NCBI RefSeq assembly: GCF_900187645.1
Contig: NZ_FYEE01000008.1
Coordinates: 124,001 to 188,000 of the forward strand
Length of the DNA: 64,000 bases
Direction of reading: 5' to 3'
Source: Pseudomonas sp. Irchel 3E20
GTDB taxonomy: Bacteria; Pseudomonadota; Gammaproteobacteria; Pseudomonadales; Pseudomonadaceae
Part shown: positions 33,480 to 41,607 of the stretch, in pieces
Layout: every line of letters begins with the position of its first letter
Position numbering within the stretch: the stretch's first letter is position 1
Position numbers and translations under genes: made by a program
The notes under the pieces: generated by a model
The model's input: the letters and a program-made list of their open reading frames with translations, nothing else
What the model was told of the DNA's origin: nothing
Databases searched by the model: none

Positions 33480-36400
33480 ATGTTGCAGATGCGTGCGAAC
33501 AACAAGAAGCGCCTAGCGCCCAAACGTAGCGGGCTGAGCCTGGCGATCCAACTGGCCGCACTGGCCCTGATCGCCAGCGCCGCCGATATCCGCGCCGTGC
33601 AGGCCAACCCGGGCGCGGGTGCCGCCCACAGCGAGCTGGCCGACCGCTACCACGACTTCAACGTGCCCGCCCAAGCCCTGGACGACGCGCTGGTGCTGCT
33701 GGCCCGCCAGGCTGGCGCCGAGCTGTACATGGGCAGCAGCGATTTTGCGGGTGCCTACGCCCACCCGGTACAGGGCCGGCTCTCCCTCGACGCCGCGCTG
33801 CAACAATTGCTGGGCGACCAAGGCGTCACCTACAGCCTGGGCGGGCAAGCCGAACGGCCGATCATCCAATTGCGCGGCAAGGGCGAGACCTCCGGGCTGG
33901 AGGGCGACCTGCAACCGACCTACGTTTATGGCCTGCAAGCCAAGCAGTCGCGCGACGAAAAAGGCTACAACGACATCTACGATCAGGACCTCTCCACCGT
34001 CTACGCCGGCAAGGAGCAGATCGAACGCTACAAAGGCGCCGCCCCCGCCGACCTGTTCAAGGGCATGCTCAACGTCTACAGCGGCGACGCCCGCAACAGC
34101 GGCGCCCTGGACCCCAACATCCGCGGCATCCAGGGCCCGGGCCGCGTGCCGCTGACCATCGACGGCACCGAGCAGGCCCTGACCGTATACCGCGGCTACA
34201 TGGGTGCCAACAACCGCAACTACATCGACCCCAACCTCATCGGCAGCATCAAGGTCATCAAAGGCCCGAGCCTGGAGCGCAACGTCTATTCCGGCGTGGG
34301 TGGCGCGGTGGTGGCCAGCACCCTGAACGTCGACGATATCCTCAAGGAAGGCCGCGAGTACGGCGGCGAATTCAAGATCGAGGGCAGCAACAACTCGGTC
34401 TCGCCCAAGTTGCCCACCCTGATGACCGGGCAGATGCCCAGCCCGGACTACCAGTATTTCCCCATCAGTTCCTACTACGACCCGTCGCTGTACAAGAACC
34501 CGCGCACCAGTAGCAGCAATGGCCTGCTCTCCAGCGACGACTACGCCTACCGCCTCGCCCTGGGCACGCGCCAGGAAAAATTCGAACTGCTGACCGCCTA
34601 CGCCTACCGGGAAAAAGGCAACCACTACGCGGGCAAGGAAAAGAGCGACTTCTATGCCAGCGGCAAAAAGGTCAATGGCTACTGGGACTACATCCCCAAC
34701 CTGGCCACCATCTACAAACCGGGCGACGAAGTGCCCAACACTTCCAGCAAGATGGAATCGTGGCTGGGCAAGGCCAAACTCAAGATCGACGAAGGCCAGT
34801 CCCTGGAGTTCGGCTACCGCGACACCAATGCCCTGTACGGTGAAATCCTGCCCTCGCGCATCTCGTTCTTCTCCCCCGGCACCCAATACGACGCCGCCAC
34901 CCACGGCGTGCCGCAATGGCCCCTCAGCCATGTGAAAAGCAAGGCCTACAACCTGGAATACAACCTCAAACCCGAGGGCAACTCCTGGGTCGACCTGTAC
35001 GCCAACCTCTGGGCCACCAACACCCGCAGCGACACCTACAGCAGCGGTGGCATACCCAACCAAACCACCATCGCCGACCCGGTGTTCCGCAATACCGCCC
35101 TCTCCAACGCCAAGCACGACCGGGTTGGCCTGACCATGAGCAACAAACTCAAACTGCTGGACAGCCTCGACCTGACGTTGGGCGGCAGCTACCAGCATGA
35201 AAAATTGGGCTCCAACGACAACTACAACGACGTGATGATTTTCGACACCCTGCGCATGTACCCCCGGGCCGGGCGCCGGGCCGAACAGGAATACAACTTC
35301 AACTTCGATTGGCGGCCTGTCAGCTTTGCCCGCTTCAATGCCGGGATGCGTTATTCGTCGTATTGGGCGTTTGACGATTACTTGAAAGAGACTCAGGACA
35401 AGAGTGGTGAGACGACTCAAATTGTCTCTAAAGGCCAACAAGTGGCTTACACCACCCGAAAGACCCTGACGGATGCAGAGTGGCAAGCATCGGTCGATGA
35501 AAAAATCGAGAACATTAATCTTGTATCGGAACTATTTGGCTTCACCGAGGAAGAGCGTTTAAGTTCCATAGAACAAGCCAAGAAAGACACGCCACGCATT
35601 GAGGACACTCAACACCTGACAGATTGGGCACACGATGGAAAAGGCCGCTATGCCCGTGGCAACAACCCGTGCATTAACCTGAAAAAATCAGGTGAGAATA
35701 TTGTTTCATGCGCCGCTTATGAGTATGGCTACGGCGCCGTGGACAAAGATGGCAAGCCCCTTAATGAAAAGAAGGACGCCCGCGCAAAACATCAAAAAGA
35801 TCATGGGTGGACCCCGACACTTTCGGCCACTTTCTATACGTCCGAAAATGGCCGGGTCTATCTTCGCTACAGCGAAGCCCTTCGCTACCCGAGCATGTTT
35901 GAAAGCACCATCGGTTTTTCCTCCTCCCTCAACCCGTGGGGCCTTGAGCCCGAACATGCCCACAACTACGAGGCCGCCTACGTCCACAACCTGGCGGGCC
36001 TGGGCGGCAGTGAAACCGCCGATATCAAGCTCAGTTACTACCACAACACCACCAAGAACGTGATCGAGCGCAGCCCGCAGATGCGCTTCTCCAACCTGGA
36101 GAAGCAGACCACTGCGGGAGTGGAATTGCAGGGCCGCTACGACAATGGCCGGGTGTTTACCGACCTGAGTATCGGCCACGTACTGAAAAACAAAGTCTGC
36201 GATGAAAGTTCGGCGGTCATGATTAGCAATGACGGCAGCACCCCCAACTGTGTGGATGACGGCTTTGTCGGCGGCTATTTGGTGGGCATGGCTATGCCCG
36301 AGTGGTCGGCCAACCTGGGCCTGGGTGCGCGATTCCTTGAACGCAAACTGGAAGTGGGCGGGCGGGCCATTTATTACCGCCAACATGAAAGCAAGTTCTA

Positions 36401-36629
36401 CGACAACTATAAAAACAGCGCCATGGTCAGCTATTACCTGAACACACCCATGTCCTGGGACAAGATCGTCACCTATGACGCCTATATCAATTACAAGTTG
36501 ACCGACGATGCCTCCATCGAACTGACCGGCACCAACTTGAGCAACCTGTATTACATCGACCCCCTCACCCGCTCGGCCATGCCAGCACCGGGGCGAACCT
36601 TAAAACTCGGCTTTACCACTACGTTCTAA
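33480..36629 (+). CDS. TonB-dependent outer-membrane transducer (hemophore/heme receptor, HphR-like)
   Basis: 1049 residues from MLQMRANNKKRLAP (GAGG upstream). Signal peptide, then an STN signalling domain (about residues 50-125, FNVPAQALDDALVLLARQAG) that contacts FecR. A TonB box-like and plug region follow (PADLFKGMLNVYSGDARNSG, NIRGIQGPGRVPLTIDGTEQ), and a 22-strand barrel ends in phenylalanine (GRTLKLGFTTTF). Placement before a secreted hemophilin-like protein and a Slam gene suggests that it takes up heme, or another ligand, from that hemophore. A long extracellular segment (encoded near 35380-35830, with a CINL...SCAAY cysteine pair) has visibly different base and codon use. Confidence 0.92.
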   Translation: MLQMRANNKKRLAPKRSGLSLAIQLAALALIASAADIRAVQANPGAGAAHSELADRYHDFNVPAQALDDALVLLARQAGAELYMGSSDFAGAYAHPVQGRLSLDAALQQLLGDQGVTYSLGGQAERPIIQLRGKGETSGLEGDLQPTYVYGLQAKQSRDEKGYNDIYDQDLSTVYAGKEQIERYKGAAPADLFKGMLNVYSGDARNSGALDPNIRGIQGPGRVPLTIDGTEQALTVYRGYMGANNRNYIDPNLIGSIKVIKGPSLERNVYSGVGGAVVASTLNVDDILKEGREYGGEFKIEGSNNSVSPKLPTLMTGQMPSPDYQYFPISSYYDPSLYKNPRTSSSNGLLSSDDYAYRLALGTRQEKFELLTAYAYREKGNHYAGKEKSDFYASGKKVNGYWDYIPNLATIYKPGDEVPNTSSKMESWLGKAKLKIDEGQSLEFGYRDTNALYGEILPSRISFFSPGTQYDAATHGVPQWPLSHVKSKAYNLEYNLKPEGNSWVDLYANLWATNTRSDTYSSGGIPNQTTIADPVFRNTALSNAKHDRVGLTMSNKLKLLDSLDLTLGGSYQHEKLGSNDNYNDVMIFDTLRMYPRAGRRAEQEYNFNFDWRPVSFARFNAGMRYSSYWAFDDYLKETQDKSGETTQIVSKGQQVAYTTRKTLTDAEWQASVDEKIENINLVSELFGFTEEERLSSIEQAKKDTPRIEDTQHLTDWAHDGKGRYARGNNPCINLKKSGENIVSCAAYEYGYGAVDKDGKPLNEKKDARAKHQKDHGWTPTLSATFYTSENGRVYLRYSEALRYPSMFESTIGFSSSLNPWGLEPEHAHNYEAAYVHNLAGLGGSETADIKLSYYHNTTKNVIERSPQMRFSNLEKQTTAGVELQGRYDNGRVFTDLSIGHVLKNKVCDESSAVMISNDGSTPNCVDDGFVGGYLVGMAMPEWSANLGLGARFLERKLEVGGRAIYYRQHESKFYDNYKNSAMVSYYLNTPMSWDKIVTYDAYINYKLTDDASIELTGTNLSNLYYIDPLTRSAMPAPGRTLKLGFTTTF

Positions 36630-36717
36630 CCTGCGAGGTATGTCATGGGCGGCTGAAAAGAGAGTCGGCAAATGCTTGACGTGTTGAATTAATTTAAATC
36701 ACTCAATGGATAATGAA

Positions 36718-37476
36718 ATGAAATCTTTTAACTGCACAGTATTGGCATTGGCACTTCTTGGTTTGACTGGCGTTGCTCAGGCAGACAGCGCCTCGGGGCA
36801 AAGTTACACCGGCACTATCGTTGTAGGCGGTACTGGCGCCACATCGCCCAATCACCCAAGCTCACCTGGCCAGCCTGCGGTGGGGGTGCTGGCCTTCTAC
36901 GGCGGCGCAAAAGTTCCGTTCAGCGGCCTCAAAGGGATGGTGGCAACCGACACCAATGGCGTCACCACCATCACCCCCGCCATGATGCCGGCCTCCCACT
37001 CGGCGCTGGGCAACTTCGACTTCAAACAGGTTGCGGCCCAACAGGTTTACTACGGTGAGTGGTCGCAAAACGGCGCCACCAACGACCCGACTCGCGTTGT
37101 CTACTACTCCGGCGACACCGCCGGCCGCGTGCTGCCGACCACCAACGTGACCTACGCGGTACAGGGCATCAACAACTACTCCGGCGCCAACCTGCTGTCC
37201 GGCGACCTGACCGCTACCTTCGGCACCGCAGCGCCGAAATTGACCGGTTCGCTGGCCAACAGCGCATTGAAAGTTCAACTGTCCGCCAACATCGATACCG
37301 CCACCGCCAGCTTTAACGGCGCGGCAGTCGGGCAAAACCTCGCCACCGGCGCAGCACCGATCGTTGGCACCACCACCGGCAGCTTCTTCGGCGCCGGCGC
37401 CAACGCGTCCCTGGCCGGTATCGCCAAGTTCGCCGACCGCAACTACGACACCGCTTTCGGTGGCGTGCGTAAGTAA
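36718..37476 (+). CDS. Secreted hemophilin-like protein (TbpB-barrel, Slam substrate)
   Basis: 252 residues from MKSFNCTVLALALLGL, with a Sec signal peptide cleaved after AQA (no lipobox, so a free secreted protein). The C-terminal half resembles the 8-stranded TbpB-type barrel of Slam substrates, including GSFFGAGANASLAGIAKF and a DTAFGGVRK end. The rest is a glycine/alanine/threonine-rich beta handle (NYSGANLLSGDLTATFGT). The mature protein has no cysteine and only two histidines, both in the N-terminal part. By analogy with HphA of Acinetobacter it should bind heme and deliver it to the receptor encoded just upstream. The ligand is inferred. ATG chosen for GGA seven bases upstream; an ATG 12 bases earlier is possible. 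Confidence 0.78.
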   Translation: MKSFNCTVLALALLGLTGVAQADSASGQSYTGTIVVGGTGATSPNHPSSPGQPAVGVLAFYGGAKVPFSGLKGMVATDTNGVTTITPAMMPASHSALGNFDFKQVAAQQVYYGEWSQNGATNDPTRVVYYSGDTAGRVLPTTNVTYAVQGINNYSGANLLSGDLTATFGTAAPKLTGSLANSALKVQLSANIDTATASFNGAAVGQNLATGAAPIVGTTTGSFFGAGANASLAGIAKFADRNYDTAFGGVRK

Positions 37477-37508
37477 GCCAAGCCTCACCGTTTGAAGTTG
37501 CACCACAG

Positions 37509-37541
37509 AGCAAGTGCCTGAACTTCCGGGCACTTGCTTTT
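37509..37541 (+). terminator. Terminator-like hairpin between hemophore and Slam genes
   Basis: Perfect 10-base arms AGCAAGTGCC / GGCACTTGCT with a 10-base loop and a short T-run, 32 bases after the hemophore stop and 32 bases before the Slam start. A partial terminator here would give more hemophore than translocator. Confidence 0.65.
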
Positions 37542-37572
37542 GGCGTTTTAGAACGACCCCGAGAGCGCAGTA

Positions 37573-39069
37573 ATGCCCCCATTTCCTTGCATGCGATGCT
37601 TAACCCTTCTCCTGCTGCCCATGTCCCTGGTGCTGCTCGCGGCCCCGGCGATGAGTGCCGACCAGGACACCAACCTGCGCCTGAACCAAACCATCGAATA
37701 CCGCGCCAATGAACAAGAGCGCGAGTTGCTCAAGGATGAACAGCCCAACGGCCACGACGCGCCGCTGCTGACCATCGACGGCCAGACCTACAGCGTGGGC
37801 AACAACCTCGATGAACTGGGCCGCGCGCTGTACCTGTCCATCGAGCGTCGCCAGTGGGCGGCGGCGGCCGAGTACCTCAAGCGCTACAGCGCCCTGCCCG
37901 GCCACGACGCCATGCTGGTGGCCTACGCCAATGGCGCACTGGCGCGCAACGACGGGCACCTGGAACAGGCCGAAAGCGACTACCGCCAACTGCTGGCGAT
38001 GCAGGCCGACTTCCTGCCCGGGCGCCTGGAGCTGGCGCGGGTGCTGTTTGAAAACCGCAAGGACCGCGAAGCACACACCGCGTTCCAGCAGATCAGCAGC
38101 GGCCTCAGCCCCGCCGACGCCCAAGCCATGGGGCTGGGCAAAACGGTCGACAGCTTCCTCCAGGCCCTGGACAACCGCGAAGCCTGGCAAGGCTCCTTCG
38201 CCATCGGCCCGACCTGGAGCGACAACCTCAACCAGTCCTCCGAAAGCACTGTGACCTACCGCATGGTCACCCCCGACGAAACCTACTACCTCAAGCGTTC
38301 ACTGCCCAAAGCGGTGTCCGCCCATGGCGTGGACTACGAAGGCACCCTCAACAAACGCATCGCCCTGAGCGGCCACCATGGCGTCTTCGCCCGTGCGCTG
38401 CTCTACGGCCAGGCCTACGACGCGCAAAGCAAATACAACGAAAGCACCCTCACCACCAACGCCGGCTACAGCTACCACGATGGGCGCAACCAATATTCCG
38501 TAGGCCCATCGTTCGAGTTCAACAGCATCGGCGACAACGCCATGTACGACGCCTGGGGCCTGCGCGGCGAGTGGCTGCACACCCTCAGCGCCACGCGCCT
38601 GTTCAAGCTCGAAGGCGAGTACAAAGACATGGCCTACAAGCACGACATCAACACCAACAACGACGGCGCCACCCGTTCGGTCTACGCCACCCTGTGGCAA
38701 GCCCTGCCCCAGCGCTGGACCCTATTCGGCGGCGTCGACATCACCGACCGCGACGCCCAGGACCGCACCGTCGCCTACCTGCAAAAAGGCCTGCGCCTGG
38801 GCGTGGCCAAAGACTTCGAGGTCGGCGCCAGCGCCGTACTCTTCGCCTCCTACCGCAAACGCCAATACGACGCCTACAGCTCAATCTTCGATGCCCGACG
38901 CAACGACGACGAACAAGCCTACACCTTCATCCTCCGCGCCCCACGCCTGGCCGTGTACGACCTCATCCCCAGCCTGACGGTCAAGTACAACAAGGTGCAG
39001 AGCAACGTTGATTGGTTTTACAGCTACGACAAAAACAGTGTGAGTTTGAAGTTGGAGAAAGCGTTCTAG
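37573..39069 (+). CDS. Slam outer-membrane translocator (DUF560; type XI secretion)
   Basis: 498 residues. Signal peptide to about AMSA (residue 29), a periplasmic TPR-like N-terminal domain (about 65-200, IERRQWAAAAEYLKRYSALPGHDAMLVAYANGAL...), then the DUF560 beta-barrel from about residue 210 (GSFAIGPTWSDNLNQSSES) to the terminal phenylalanine (KLEKAF). Slam proteins move a TbpB-fold substrate across the outer membrane, and the substrate gene is normally adjacent, as here. The end is only 25 bases from the convergent glycosyltransferase gene, with no terminator between. Confidence 0.9.
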   Translation: MPPFPCMRCLTLLLLPMSLVLLAAPAMSADQDTNLRLNQTIEYRANEQERELLKDEQPNGHDAPLLTIDGQTYSVGNNLDELGRALYLSIERRQWAAAAEYLKRYSALPGHDAMLVAYANGALARNDGHLEQAESDYRQLLAMQADFLPGRLELARVLFENRKDREAHTAFQQISSGLSPADAQAMGLGKTVDSFLQALDNREAWQGSFAIGPTWSDNLNQSSESTVTYRMVTPDETYYLKRSLPKAVSAHGVDYEGTLNKRIALSGHHGVFARALLYGQAYDAQSKYNESTLTTNAGYSYHDGRNQYSVGPSFEFNSIGDNAMYDAWGLRGEWLHTLSATRLFKLEGEYKDMAYKHDINTNNDGATRSVYATLWQALPQRWTLFGGVDITDRDAQDRTVAYLQKGLRLGVAKDFEVGASAVLFASYRKRQYDAYSSIFDARRNDDEQAYTFILRAPRLAVYDLIPSLTVKYNKVQSNVDWFYSYDKNSVSLKLEKAF

Positions 39070-39094
39070 AGCGGTAGGCGCAGGGCCAGGGCAG

Positions 39095-40282
39095 TCAACG
39101 ATCCTTAAGCAACGTCAACACGTCCTTGGCCATGGGCTGCATGATTAAACTGCGGGCAAAGCGTTTGACGAACTCGGGGCGCGGCATCTGCTCCAGGCGC
39201 AAACGCTCCAAGGCAAGTACCGCCTGATCCACATTGCAGGGCGCAAAAACCACCGCGTTGGACACTTCCGCGGCGAGAAAGTCCGAGGCATAACCGGCAA
39301 CCCCGGCCCAGATAGGCTTGCCGGTCGCGGCGTACTCAAACAACTTGGAGGGCAGCACGCGGCGAAAGGCCCTGAAGTCATTGAGGTGCAAAAACAGCAC
39401 GTCAGCCTGGTGATAAATATCCAGCAGTTGATCCCGGGGCATGGGCGCTATCAGTTCGACATTGTCCAGCCGCCCGCTCGCCACAGCCTCGCGCAGCATC
39501 TGCACCCGCCCGCCCGCACCGACCACCCGAAAATGCACCCGCCCCTGAAGGCGCTGTGCCAACTCCGGCACTATCAGGTGCAAGCCTTGCCCGTCACCGA
39601 TATTGCCCGCGTAAAGCACTTGCAGTGGTCTATGCGCAATCGTTGGGACGACGGGGCTTTGCGGAAACTTGAGAAAGTCGTCGTCAATGCCATTGGAATA
39701 CAGCGAAAAATGCCGGTTGGGGTACTTATCCTGGAAATGCTTCAGGAAGCCGGGCGAGACCAGGTTGATCTTGTCAGCCCGCCGAAAAGCCCAACGCTCC
39801 AGAACACCGAACAGCTTACTCAGCGGCTTACCCACCGGCACACGGAACAGCTCCTTCACGTTCTTGACGAAAAGGTCACGGATGTCGAGATACAAAGCCG
39901 CGCGCTGGCGGTAGGCAATCCAAGCGCCAAGTACCGCCGTCATCAAACGCGAGGACGTGGCGATAACCAAGTCATAGCGATCTTCCCTCGCTAACCGATC
40001 CGCCTGATAGGCAAATGCCGCGAAGGATTTGGCCTGGTCAACAAAACCGCTCTTGTGGGCAGGCAATTGAATGCGGCGAACCCGCACACGACCTTCCTGC
40101 TCGAACGCATCAGTGACACTGGCGTGGCAGTGATAACGGTTGGGCTGGGTGGTCAGCACATCAATCTGCACACCATCGCCCGATTGCTCACGCAATGCCT
40201 CCACCAACGCCTGAGCGCGAAACGAACCCGCGCTCAGGTCCGGCGGGTAAAAAAATGTCAGCAGCAGAATTCGCTTAGGCAT
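39095..40282 (-). CDS. GT4-family glycosyltransferase
   Basis: 395-residue GT-B glycosyltransferase. The N-terminal Rossmann domain starts KRILLLTFFYPPDLSAGSFR, and the C-terminal donor-binding domain has LQVLYAGNIGDGQGLHL and a late LPSKLFEYAATGKPIWAG with the family E-x7-E-like region. The sugar donor cannot be read from sequence. Last gene of the glycan operon; its start overlaps the preceding gene by one base. Confidence 0.88.
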   Translation of the reverse strand: MPKRILLLTFFYPPDLSAGSFRAQALVEALREQSGDGVQIDVLTTQPNRYHCHASVTDAFEQEGRVRVRRIQLPAHKSGFVDQAKSFAAFAYQADRLAREDRYDLVIATSSRLMTAVLGAWIAYRQRAALYLDIRDLFVKNVKELFRVPVGKPLSKLFGVLERWAFRRADKINLVSPGFLKHFQDKYPNRHFSLYSNGIDDDFLKFPQSPVVPTIAHRPLQVLYAGNIGDGQGLHLIVPELAQRLQGRVHFRVVGAGGRVQMLREAVASGRLDNVELIAPMPRDQLLDIYHQADVLFLHLNDFRAFRRVLPSKLFEYAATGKPIWAGVAGYASDFLAAEVSNAVVFAPCNVDQAVLALERLRLEQMPRPEFVKRFARSLIMQPMAKDVLTLLKDR

Positions 40283-41532
40283 CAGGCAGCACGGGCTCGG
40301 GAGTGGGTTGCATCGCCCAACACCCGCTCATACAGCGCCAACAACTCATGCTCCTGGCTCTCCCAGTTGAGCAGCGCTGCGGCCTTGCGCGATTGCGCGG
40401 CATAAAAGCGGCGCTTGTCGGCATCGGCCACCAATTCGCGCAGTGCGGCCACTAAAGCGGCGCTGTCGCCGGGAGGGACCAGCAACCCCAGGTCATGCTC
40501 ACGGACTACGCGACGGATTTCCGGCAGATCGGAAGCGACCACAGGCAGCCCGGCCTGCACATACTCGAACAGCTTGTTGGAGTCGGTGGTGTAGTGATTC
40601 AGGCAAGTGTTCTCGATGGGCTGCACGCCAATATCGGCCGACGCCGTATAGCTGGGCAGTTCGGCCAGCGCGACCGTGGGAATGAAGCGCACGCGATCCT
40701 GTAACCCCAGTTCTGCGGCGATGTCGCGAAGGCTCGCCTCCAGACGACCGCCGCCAATGAACACAAAGTAGGCACCTGGAACATCCGCCGCAATCCGTGC
40801 CAGGCGCTCCAGCCCACGCCCCTGCTGCACGCCGCCCTGGTACACCACCACAGGCCAGGGCCGCTCCAGGGCCAGCTCCTCACGGATGCGACCTGATTGC
40901 TGCACTGCCTGCCTACGCGGTCGGTTCTGCAGCACCACCGGGCGGGCGATGCCATAAGCCCGGGCAAAAAACTTGGCACGGGCTTCAGTGGTGGTAATGG
41001 TTCCATCGGCCCGCGGCATCAACCACTTCTCGACCACCGCCACCAGTTTGCGAAAACTCGTATAACCCTCGCGGCTGGTGCTGATTTCGTGGGCATCGTA
41101 GACCAGCCGCGCACCCGACAACTTCGCCGCCAGCCATGCGGTAGGCAGTGTATTGACGTCATGGGCATGGACCACATCCGCGTGAAGGCGCGCCATATGC
41201 CATACGAGGCCGCCGTGAGTCCACAGCCGCGCAACGATGCGCAGCACCTGCCGTGCCGGGCTCACCCCCTTGATCGGGCCACTGGCAGTAGGCCGAACCT
41301 GAGCAGCACCAGCAGACGCAGTGCCCCCCTTGCGCCACTTCCACAACGGGCTTCGGGCGACTCGCACCACCTGCACGCCGCACGACACCACCTCCCGCTC
41401 ACGGGTCACCCCTGGTGTGTGCAGCGCATGCACCGTCACCTGATGACCGGCAGCACAGAGCGTTTCTGCTTCTTTTAATACACGTGCGTCGTTGCGGAAC
41501 TCATTCCACACAACCATGGCAATCTTGGCCAA
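40282..41532 (-). CDS. GT4-family glycosyltransferase
   Basis: About 416 residues, GT-B fold. It begins AKIAMVVWNEFRNDARVLKEAETL, and the donor domain has NKLFEYVQAGLPVVASDLPEIRRVV and LLVPPGDSAALVAAL. I prefer a TTG start at 41532 with GGAGGG close upstream; the frame is open to 41580 with ATG at 41550 as an alternative. Partner of the following gene, which it overlaps by one base. Acceptor unknown. Confidence 0.87.
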   Translation of the reverse strand: MAKIAMVVWNEFRNDARVLKEAETLCAAGHQVTVHALHTPGVTREREVVSCGVQVVRVARSPLWKWRKGGTASAGAAQVRPTASGPIKGVSPARQVLRIVARLWTHGGLVWHMARLHADVVHAHDVNTLPTAWLAAKLSGARLVYDAHEISTSREGYTSFRKLVAVVEKWLMPRADGTITTTEARAKFFARAYGIARPVVLQNRPRRQAVQQSGRIREELALERPWPVVVYQGGVQQGRGLERLARIAADVPGAYFVFIGGGRLEASLRDIAAELGLQDRVRFIPTVALAELPSYTASADIGVQPIENTCLNHYTTDSNKLFEYVQAGLPVVASDLPEIRRVVREHDLGLLVPPGDSAALVAALRELVADADKRRFYAAQSRKAAALLNWESQEHELLALYERVLGDATHSRARAA

Positions 41533-41607
41533 ACACCCTCCAAACAACATGCCCGGCCAACATCCACAGCCGCGCTTCAAGAACTTCAGTCATCACAACT
41601 GAACACA

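Noticed and set aside
33513..35486. 657-codon open frame on the minus strand
   Set aside because: Antisense to the TonB receptor, with valine/alanine/glycine-rich low-complexity sequence typical of a shadow frame.
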